Assembly: GCA_017936245.1 (NCBI GenBank)
Contig: JAGBFY010000508.1
Span: 1-11,365, forward strand
Origin: Kiritimatiellia bacterium
Lineage (GTDB): Bacteria; Verrucomicrobiota; Kiritimatiellia; RFP12; UBA1067
Direction: 5' to 3'
DNA: 11,365 nucleotides
Position numbers and translations under genes: made by a program. This document shows, piece by piece, positions 6,327 through 11,365 of this stretch. Below the pieces are notes generated by a model, which was not told the DNA's origin, ran no database searches, and saw only the letters and a program-made list of their open reading frames with translations. The first letter of the stretch is position 1, and every line of letters starts with the position of its first letter.

Positions 6327-8308
6327 CATAAACGACGATAAACGCCATTGACTGCGTACAGTTCGTCATGCGTACCGCGTTCGACGATCTCGCCGTGTTC
6401 CATCACCAATATGAGATCTGCATGTCGGACGGTGGAGAGACGGTGCGCTATCGCGAAAACCGTGCGATCCTTCATGAGATTCGTAAGCGCATCCTGCACA
6501 AGACGTTCCGTGACCGTATCAAGCGCACTCGTGGCCTCGTCAAGGATAAGGATCGGCGGATTGCGCAGTATTGCGCGGGCAATCGCTATGCGCTGACGTT
6601 CGCCTCCCGAGAGCGCAAAGCCCTTCTCGCCGACAATGCGGGAATATCCTTCCGGCTGGGACACAATGAAATCATGAGCGTTCGCCAGCTTGGCGGCGGC
6701 AACCACCTGTTCATGTGTCGCAGCTGGAGTTCCGTAACGGATATTCTCTTCGATGGTGTCGTTAAAGAGAATCGCCTCCTGCGTGACAGCGCCAACAAGC
6801 ATGCGCAGATCGGAAATATTGACGTCCTTGATATCTATTCCATCTATCGTGATGCGACCCTTCTGCGGATCAAAGAAACGGGCGAGCAGCCCCGCCATCG
6901 TTGACTTGCCAGAACCGGTGCCACCGACAACCGCAACCATCTTTCCACAAGGGAGACTGAAGGTAGCGTTCTTCACGGCATCCGAATCCGCCGTGTCGTA
7001 ACGGAACGAAACATCGTCAAAAACAATCCCGTCCCTGAACGAATCCTTGCGCACTGCATCCTTCCGCTCCGGAAGCTCCATGTGGAGATCAAGCACCGAA
7101 TAGATTCGGGACAGTGCCGCCATAGAGGTCTCAACCTGCACCTGAAGTTTGGAGAGCTGTTTCACCGGCTTGTAGATTATGAGAAGCGGCGCGAGCATCG
7201 GAACTACATCCGATATCTTCACATCCGTCGCGAAACACCACACAAGGAAGAAGCAGATGAGAATTATGCCGACCGTCTCAACCGTCGGCCCGACCATGAG
7301 TCCGATACGCAAGGCTCTCATCGTGGACTTCAGCAGATACCTGTTCGTTTCGGAGTAACGGCGGTTTTCGAACGCTTCCGTATTGTAGCTCTTCACCACC
7401 TTTATGCACGTGAGTATTTCATGTATCTTTGCGCCGATCATGGAGTTGCGCTCCATCGTGCGCCGCGCCCACTTCTTGACCTTCTTTCCAATCATCTGCA
7501 CGGGAAGCACGAATATGGGGAATCCGATCAGTATCAGCATAAGCGTGGGCAGCATGTTGTTCGCGATGGCAAACCACACGATAAACCCGATGGCAACGAG
7601 AATCTCAAACGGAGCCATTGCAATCTCAGAAAGTATGACTGAAAGGATGGTTTGTATCTGTTGCGGATCCGATGATATGCGCGTCATCAGCTTGCCGACA
7701 TCAACACGCCCGAAGAACTGAAGCCCCTGCTTCTGAACATGTTCAAGAAGCTCCTGACGTATGTCCGCCACCGCATGGGCGCCCGCCCAGCTAAGACAGT
7801 AGTGGTTGAGATACTGAAGAGCAAGTCGCGCCAACGCCACCAGAGGCACAACCACACATACGATGAGAAGCAAAGCCCCTCCCATACCGCCTTTTTCGTC
7901 CTGAAGCTTTATGCCGAGCCTTGAAGCAAATTTCTCAACCTTGGGATACCAACTCGGAAGCTTGGAGTTCTTGGCTATCTGCTTCTCGAATGCGTTTTTC
8001 GGCTTAACGGACTTCACATCCGTTGAATCAACTGCAGGTTTGGCGATTCCCGCAGACTCTTGCCCGCATGTTTCAGCCGCCGCTGCCGACACCGCGCTGT
8101 CGTGGCCTTCCACATGCTGCAAGGTCGGCTGGACAATCTGAAAGAACGGCACGAGCGTACCGGCGGTCAGCATACCGCACAGGACACCGACAAAAAGACG
8201 GAACCTGTATCTGCGGGCATACTTCCATATCCGTCCGTAGGCTTCGCGTACGGTATAATCCCGGTCAAAAAATTCCTTCTGGTACGCTATCTTATGGTCT
8301 TTTGCCAT
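6305..8308 (-). CDS. MsbA-like ABC exporter (fused membrane and ATPase domains)
   Basis: A 667-residue half-transporter of the type I exporter family, working as a homodimer in the inner membrane. The membrane domain (about 30-400) has a hydrophobic segment at 36-59 and further ones near 142-170, 225-275 and 335-380. The ATPase domain shows Walker A GGTGSGKST (462-470), Q-loop Gln510, signature LSGGERQR (566-573), Walker B ILILDE (586-591) followed by ATSALD, and H-loop His622. The family moves lipid A precursors, lipids or drugs; the substrate here cannot be told. Unusual is a polar, alanine-rich stretch of about 75 residues (66-141) between the first two membrane segments, where MsbA has a short external loop; total length exceeds MsbA's 582. 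It lies 61 bases downstream of panB, with no strong Shine-Dalgarno before ATG 8308, so panB co-transcription is plausible. The last codons lie in the palindrome. Confidence 0.92.
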   Translation of the reverse strand: MAKDHKIAYQKEFFDRDYTVREAYGRIWKYARRYRFRLFVGVLCGMLTAGTLVPFFQIVQPTLQHVEGHDSAVSAAAAETCGQESAGIAKPAVDSTDVKSVKPKNAFEKQIAKNSKLPSWYPKVEKFASRLGIKLQDEKGGMGGALLLIVCVVVPLVALARLALQYLNHYCLSWAGAHAVADIRQELLEHVQKQGLQFFGRVDVGKLMTRISSDPQQIQTILSVILSEIAMAPFEILVAIGFIVWFAIANNMLPTLMLILIGFPIFVLPVQMIGKKVKKWARRTMERNSMIGAKIHEILTCIKVVKSYNTEAFENRRYSETNRYLLKSTMRALRIGLMVGPTVETVGIILICFFLVWCFATDVKISDVVPMLAPLLIIYKPVKQLSKLQVQVETSMAALSRIYSVLDLHMELPERKDAVRKDSFRDGIVFDDVSFRYDTADSDAVKNATFSLPCGKMVAVVGGTGSGKSTMAGLLARFFDPQKGRITIDGIDIKDVNISDLRMLVGAVTQEAILFNDTIEENIRYGTPAATHEQVVAAAKLANAHDFIVSQPEGYSRIVGEKGFALSGGERQRIAIARAILRNPPILILDEATSALDTVTERLVQDALTNLMKDRTVFAIAHRLSTVRHADLILVMEHGEIVERGTHDELYAVNGVYRRLCDMQHQK

Positions 8309-8369
8309 GATATCAAGTTTCGTATTTGTTTTAACAGAACATTCTGGAGTTTTAGCCTTGTTTTCCGCA

Positions 8370-9152
8370 TCAGCCCGAAACAGGAAATGCCCCTGAAGCG
8401 ACCTCGGAAACGTATGCGGAGAACGCCCGTTTCACCTCATCTGCAAGGTTTGCGTACTTCTTGACGAACGAAGGGACGTGACCTTCGTTGAGTCCAAGAA
8501 GATCGTGCATCACAAGCCACTGCGCGTCACAGACGGGTCCCGCCCCGATTCCCACCGTGGGGATCTTGAGAGCGGCGGTGATTTCGGCCGCAAGTTCCGC
8601 CGGAACGCATTCGAGCGTAACGGCAAATGCCCCCGCCTCCGCAACCGCTCTGGCATCCGCAAGCACTCTGGTTGCAGCCTCGCGCGTCTTGCCCTGCATC
8701 TTGAAACCGCCATAGGAATTCACGCTCTGCGGCATCATCCCGACATGCGCCAGAACGGGAATCCCTGCCGCCGTCATGCGACGGATGAGTCCACACACCG
8801 AAGCGCCGCCTTCCAGCTTCACGGCATCAGCCCCCGCCTTCAGACAGGCCACCGCATTGGCCATTGCAGAATCATCACCGCACTGATAGCTTCCGAACGG
8901 CATATCCGCCACCACAAGCGCGTTTTTCGCAGCTCTTGCCACCGCAGCGACAGCTGAAAGAGTCTCCTCCATCTTAACGGGCAGCGTGGTCTCGTATCCA
9001 AGCATGGTCATACCCATGGAATCACCGACAAGAAGACACGGCACACCTGCTTCATCCGCAAGCCTTGCGAAGCATGCGTCATATGCCGTGCAGCAACCAA
9101 GTTTCTGTCTGCCCTTGGCGGCCTTGAAGGCCGCTACCGTCCACTTTTTCAT
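8370..9152 (-). CDS. panB: 3-methyl-2-oxobutanoate hydroxymethyltransferase (ketopantoate synthase)
   Basis: A 260-residue cytoplasmic enzyme that adds a hydroxymethyl group from 5,10-methylene-tetrahydrofolate to 2-oxoisovalerate, giving ketopantoate, the first committed step to pantothenate and coenzyme A. Landmarks match E. coli PanB (264 residues) throughout: TAYDACFA (22-29), LVGDSMGMT (41-49) with the metal ligand Asp44, ADMPFGSY (82-89) with Asp83, VKLEGG (111-116), PQSVNSYGGFKMQG (141-154), LECVPAELA (180-188) with Glu181, and GIGAG (201-205). The start at 9152 fits the family's N-terminus. The frame is open as far as 9347, but that extension would cross the divergent promoter region and overlap the next gene. 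AAGG lies only four bases before the ATG, a weak site. panC and panD are not in the window. The start is fairly secure and the function very secure. Confidence 0.96.
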   Translation of the reverse strand: MKKWTVAAFKAAKGRQKLGCCTAYDACFARLADEAGVPCLLVGDSMGMTMLGYETTLPVKMEETLSAVAAVARAAKNALVVADMPFGSYQCGDDSAMANAVACLKAGADAVKLEGGASVCGLIRRMTAAGIPVLAHVGMMPQSVNSYGGFKMQGKTREAATRVLADARAVAEAGAFAVTLECVPAELAAEITAALKIPTVGIGAGPVCDAQWLVMHDLLGLNEGHVPSFVKKYANLADEVKRAFSAYVSEVASGAFPVSG

Positions 9153-9162
9153 AATGCCTTGA

Positions 9163-9171
9163 AGTATACCA
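9163..9171 (-). promoter_or_regulatory. Candidate extended -10 promoter of panB
   Basis: On the minus strand TGGTATACT (9171-9163) matches the extended -10 pattern with one change in the hexamer. Transcription would start near 9156, just four bases before ATG 9152, so the panB message would be nearly leaderless. A TTGAGA hexamer at 9196-9191 is 22 bases from this -10, too far for standard spacing; a weaker TATGGT at 9173-9168 would sit 17 bases from it. Which -10 is used is unclear. Confidence 0.4.
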
Positions 9172-9209
9172 TATTTCTCTTCCCCAGATATCTCAATTAA
9201 CCCAAAATT

Positions 9210-9222
9210 CCTGTAAAACAGG
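9210..9222. promoter_or_regulatory. Small inverted repeat in divergent promoter region, possible operator
   Basis: CCTGTAAAACAGG is a perfect inverted repeat: five-base arms around AAA. It lies between the panB and lrp-like promoters, 29 bases upstream of the latter's extended -10. Its position suits a regulator site, but a match of this size also occurs by chance. Confidence 0.25.
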
Positions 9223-9250
9223 ATTATTTCATGCGAAGCGGCTGGTGTTG

Positions 9251-9282
9251 TGGTATAATTGAGCGCAATCTTCGAATGGAGG
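9251..9282 (+). promoter_or_regulatory. Promoter and RBS of the lrp-like/aminotransferase operon
   Basis: TGGTATAAT at 9251-9259 is a perfect extended -10 element. No -35 is evident at 9231-9236. Transcription should start near 9266, giving a leader of about 23 bases. GGAGG at 9278-9282 lies six bases before ATG 9289, the best-placed start. It abuts the alternative ATG at 9283. Confidence 0.6.
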
Positions 9283-9288
9283 ATGAGG

Positions 9289-9612
9289 ATGAAGAAGAAA
9301 AACGCAGATGCAAAGAACGTACGCGCCGTGATCGAACTAAAGATCACGCCTCAGCGCAACACAGGTTTCGGAAAGATTGCAAACAAGGTCTCCAAGTACG
9401 CGCAGGTCGATGCCTGTTTTCTCATGAGCGGCGCGTATGACCTGCTTGTGTTCGCAAGCGGCGACTCGCTTCAGGATGTCGCGGAGTTCGTTTCCTCCGA
9501 ACTCTCCACCATCGACGGAGTCCTCTCCACCTCCACTCACTTTATGCTCAAGACGTACAAGGCAAGCGGCGAATACGCCTTTGAGGAAGATAAGCGCCTT
9601 CCGGTCGTCTGA
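9289..9612 (+). CDS. Stand-alone Lrp/AsnC ligand-binding (RAM) domain protein
   Basis: A 107-residue protein made almost only of the ligand-binding domain of Lrp/AsnC regulators: VIELKITP (14-21), the turn MSGAYDLLVFASG (46-58) and the closing strand GVLSTSTHFMLKTYK (77-91). Full-length members (about 150 residues) carry an N-terminal helix-turn-helix; here there are only about ten charged residues (MKKKNADAKN) before the domain, so it probably does not bind DNA itself. Such small proteins may sense amino acids and modulate a partner. It overlaps the aminotransferase start by one base, recalling the B. subtilis pair alaR-alaT, in which the regulator has a DNA-binding domain. Start ATG 9289 has GGAGG six bases upstream; TTG 9259 lies inside the -10 and ATG 9283 touches the ribosome site, so both are rejected. 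Possible roles include control of the enzyme or pairing with a full Lrp; this is inference. Confidence 0.85.
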   Translation: MKKKNADAKNVRAVIELKITPQRNTGFGKIANKVSKYAQVDACFLMSGAYDLLVFASGDSLQDVAEFVSSELSTIDGVLSTSTHFMLKTYKASGEYAFEEDKRLPVV

Positions 9613-10775
9613 TGGCCCGCGACTTCACAGCCAAGCACGTTGCGGCGCTTCCAAAAAGCGGAATCCGCAAGTTTTTTGACATCGTTGCCCAGCGCAAGGA
9701 TGTGATATCCCTTGGTGTCGGCGAACCCGACTTCGATACGCCTTGGCACATTTCACGTGCTGCAGTGACCTGTCTCGAAGACGGGGGCACGCACTATACC
9801 TCGAATCTCGGCACGCCCGAACTGCGTCAGGCGATATGCCGCTACCTCAAGCGCAGGTTCAACGCATCATTCGCATGGGAGAATGAAACGCTTGTGACCG
9901 TAGGCGTATCAGAGGCTATAGACCTGGCCATACGCGCCATCACTGAGCCCGGAGACGAAATCATCTACCATGAACCCTGCTTCGTCTCCTACGCCCCGAC
10001 CATCCGCATGGCGCACGGCGTGCCGGTGTGCGCCGAAACATTTGCCCGCGACGGATTCAGGCTTACGGTGAAATCACTTGAGAAGATTGTTACGCCTAAG
10101 ACAAAAGCCCTTCTTCTCAACTTTCCGTGCAATCCAACCGGCGCCGCACTTACGCTTCAGGACATGAAAGAAATCACAAAATTCGTCCTTAAGCACGATA
10201 TCCTTCTTCTGTCCGACGAGGTATATTCCGAACTCGTGTACGACAGGAAGCCCGCAAGCTTTGCATCCTTTCCCGAACTCAAGGATAATCTCATTCTCCT
10301 TAACGGATTTTCAAAAGGCTGGGCGATGACCGGCTTCCGTCTCGGATTCGCCTGCGGCCCGGCCCCCCTGATCGGCACGATGATGAAAATCCACCAGTAC
10401 GGCATCATGAGCGCACCTACGCTCAGCCAGGCCGCAGGCGTGGAGGCCATGGATAACGGAGACGGCGACGTCGCCCGCATGAGAGCCGAATACAAACGCC
10501 GCCGCGATTTTCTGGTATCGGCCCTGAACAGGATGGGCCTCAAGACGATCCTCCCGAAGGGCGCTTTCTATGTCTTCGCCGACATCAGCAAGACAGGTCT
10601 TCAGGACGAGGAATTCTGTCTGAAACTTCTCGACAGCCATGATGTTGCATGTGTGCCGGGTTCTGCATTCGGGGCCTGCGGAAAAGGCTTCGTCCGCATG
10701 AGCTACGCCACTTCCATGGACAAGATACGTCTCGCAGCCAAACGTCTTTCAGATTTCCTGAAAAGCATCACCTGA
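9612..10775 (+). CDS. PLP-dependent class I/II aminotransferase (AlaT/AspC-like)
   Basis: A 387-residue, cytoplasmic, fold-type I aminotransferase. Landmarks: GVGEPDFDTP (35-44), HYTSNLGTPELR (61-72), FPCNPTGAAL (171-180) with Asn174, LLSDEVYSEL (199-208) with Asp202 and Tyr205 contacting the cofactor, and NGFSKGWAMTGFRLG (231-245) with Lys235 as the PLP-binding lysine. GAFYVFADI (317-325) and VRMSYATS (361-368) with Arg362 complete the active site. The most likely reaction is transfer between an amino acid such as alanine or aspartate and 2-oxoglutarate; the exact substrate cannot be read from sequence. The A of its ATG is the last base of the TGA of the Lrp-like gene (TGATG), so translation should be coupled. 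The pair resembles the B. subtilis alaR-alaT (yugGH) arrangement. The sequence is of normal length and intact; family assignment is very secure, substrate moderately so. Confidence 0.93.
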   Translation: MARDFTAKHVAALPKSGIRKFFDIVAQRKDVISLGVGEPDFDTPWHISRAAVTCLEDGGTHYTSNLGTPELRQAICRYLKRRFNASFAWENETLVTVGVSEAIDLAIRAITEPGDEIIYHEPCFVSYAPTIRMAHGVPVCAETFARDGFRLTVKSLEKIVTPKTKALLLNFPCNPTGAALTLQDMKEITKFVLKHDILLLSDEVYSELVYDRKPASFASFPELKDNLILLNGFSKGWAMTGFRLGFACGPAPLIGTMMKIHQYGIMSAPTLSQAAGVEAMDNGDGDVARMRAEYKRRRDFLVSALNRMGLKTILPKGAFYVFADISKTGLQDEEFCLKLLDSHDVACVPGSAFGACGKGFVRMSYATSMDKIRLAAKRLSDFLKSIT

Positions 10776-10835
10776 CGCAATCCCCACGCCCCTGTTTTGA
10801 AGCCCCCTACAGAATCCCCCGCAGAATCCAAGGTT

Positions 10836-10956
10836 GGAAACAACCAGAACAACTGATAAAAACAACTTCTCTTTTCGCCGCGAAACTGCGCGGCGTTCTT
10901 ATGTTGGCGGGCGGTTGCCCGCCACAAACAAAAGTTGTTTCAAATAAGTTGTTTCC
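10836..10956. repeat. Nested inverted-repeat element in intergenic gap
   Basis: A 121-base stretch holds two nested pairs of arms. GGAAACAAC at 10836-10844 pairs with GTTGTTTCC at 10948-10956, and AAACAACTT at 10860-10868 pairs with AAGTTGTTT at 10932-10940. Inside lie two GC-rich hairpins: CGCCGCG/CGCGGCG (10876-10882 and 10889-10895) and GGCGGGC/GCCCGCC (10906-10912 and 10917-10923, loop GGTT). The left arm also sits in a small hairpin, GGTTG-GAAA-CAACC (10832-10845). This could be a non-autonomous palindromic element, a structured RNA or a composite terminator region. CAGAAT occurs on both flanks (10822 and 10972) and may or may not be a target duplication. Confidence 0.55.
10876..10905 (+). 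terminator. Candidate terminator after the aminotransferase operon
   Basis: A 7-bp all-GC stem (10876-10882 with 10889-10895, loop AAACTG) is followed by TTCTTATGTT. That is T-rich but not an uninterrupted uridine tract. It lies about 100 bases after the aminotransferase stop at 10775. The second stem at 10906-10923 follows directly and has no T tract. Because both stems are also part of the nested repeat, the terminator call is tentative. Confidence 0.4.
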
Positions 10957-10990
10957 CATCCTCTGAATGCACAGAATGGTTTAACGGGAT

Positions 10991-11365
10991 TTATCTACGC
11001 CACTTGACGTCGGGAAACGGCTCGTTCGGGAAAAGAGAGCAAAGATACCTGCCGACCGGGACAACAAGAATGTTTCCGTGCATATACTGTACATCTCCCC
11101 TGTAGAGCAGTACGGTTCTCGCTTCCGGATAGTCTGACGCAAACGATTTGAGCCCCGAAAAATCCTTAGAATCAAGTTTTGCGGCATTCTTGACTTCTAT
11201 CGCAAGAAAATCCCTATCGTCATAGACAACAAAATCAACCTCTTTACCTTCCGCCGTCCGCCAGCAGTACAAACTGTCCCTGCGCTCGGAATAATCAAGA
11301 TATGCTTTCAAATGCTGGAATACCAGTCCTTCAAGTGCTGCTCCATCAATCTCTTCCGGTCTGTC
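10991..11365 (-). CDS. AAA+ ATPase with DUF4143 domain, C-terminal part only
   Basis: The open frame enters from the right edge and ends at TAA (10991-10993); 124 codons are visible and no start is within the window. The sequence has the look of the DUF4143 domain that closes one large family of bacterial AAA+ ATPases. It opens with GAALEGLVFQHLKAYL and continues with YCWRTAEGKEVDFVVYD, FLAIEVKNAAKL and GLKSFASDYPEARTVLLY. This part has a restriction-endonuclease-like core, seen in the E-VDFV and AIEVK elements. The ATPase half should lie beyond 11365. Proteins of this family are widespread, frequently gained and lost, and of uncertain role. It faces the aminotransferase operon across a repeat-rich gap. 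An internal TTG at 11311 is not a plausible start because the domain begins upstream. Confidence 0.85.
   Translation of the reverse strand, partial: DRPEEIDGAALEGLVFQHLKAYLDYSERRDSLYCWRTAEGKEVDFVVYDDRDFLAIEVKNAAKLDSKDFSGLKSFASDYPEARTVLLYRGDVQYMHGNILVVPVGRYLCSLFPNEPFPDVKWRR

Noticed and set aside
7082..7642. 186-codon plus-strand frame opposite the ABC exporter
   Set aside because: It is antisense to the membrane domain of a clear exporter; its His/Arg/Tyr-rich composition is typical of a shadow.
8336..8345. AGAA-CA-TTCT inverted repeat in the panB-exporter gap, LexA-like at first sight
   Set aside because: Four-base arms are too short and do not match a known SOS box; no promoter is visible next to it.
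9259..9288. TTG start at 9259 or ATG at 9283 for the Lrp-like gene
   Set aside because: The TTG overlaps the -10 hexamer and the first ATG abuts the GGAGG; ATG 9289 has ideal spacing.
9153..9347. N-terminal extension of panB
   Set aside because: PanB homology begins at 9152; the extension would cross the divergent promoters and overlap the lrp-like gene.

Overview
The window holds ten protein-coding genes, eight complete and two cut by the window edges. No rRNA, tRNA, CRISPR array or intact insertion sequence is visible. The DNA is moderately GC-rich and almost fully coding. The organism looks like a Gram-negative, diderm bacterium. It has an MsbA-like exporter, a probable cell-wall sugar salvage enzyme of the MurU/AmgK type and a Tat-type exported protein. 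The mix of families and the GC level would fit the PVC superphylum (Kiritimatiellota, Lentisphaerota or Verrucomicrobiota), but no rRNA or marker is present to prove it, so this is a low-confidence inference.

Layout from left to right. Positions 1-4045 form a leftward (minus-strand) group: a Tat-signal protein with deacetylase-like features (2951-4045), a two-domain nucleotidyltransferase-kinase fusion resembling MurU joined to AmgK (1111-2841), and an unrecognised protein running off the left edge (1-1099). The last two are tightly coupled: the ribosome binding site of the unknown gene overlaps the stop codon of the fusion. A divergent promoter region (4046-4257) separates this group from a rightward pair, purM (4258-5307) and a UDP-glucuronate decarboxylase (5307-6281), which overlap by one base. 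A perfect 15-bp palindrome sits between this pair and a convergent leftward pair: panB (8370-9152) followed by an MsbA-like ABC exporter (6305-8308). A second divergent promoter region (9153-9288) leads into a rightward operon of a small Lrp/AsnC ligand-binding protein without a DNA-binding domain (9289-9612) and a PLP aminotransferase (9612-10775), again overlapping by one base. A 215-base gap (10776-10990) contains a nested inverted-repeat structure. It ends at the 3' part of a leftward DUF4143-type AAA+ ATPase gene (10991-11365).

How the genes fit together: most are metabolic. They cover purine synthesis, UDP-xylose formation, pantothenate synthesis, amino-acid transamination and sugar-nucleotide salvage, with an envelope theme in the fusion protein, the exported deacetylase-like protein, the decarboxylase and the lipid/drug exporter. 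The most unusual items are the MurU-AmgK-like fusion with its coupled unknown partner, the nested inverted repeat at 10836-10956, the perfect hairpin that overlaps the end of the exporter gene, and a recurrent extended -10 promoter motif (TGNTATAAT or a one-base variant) found upstream of five transcription units.
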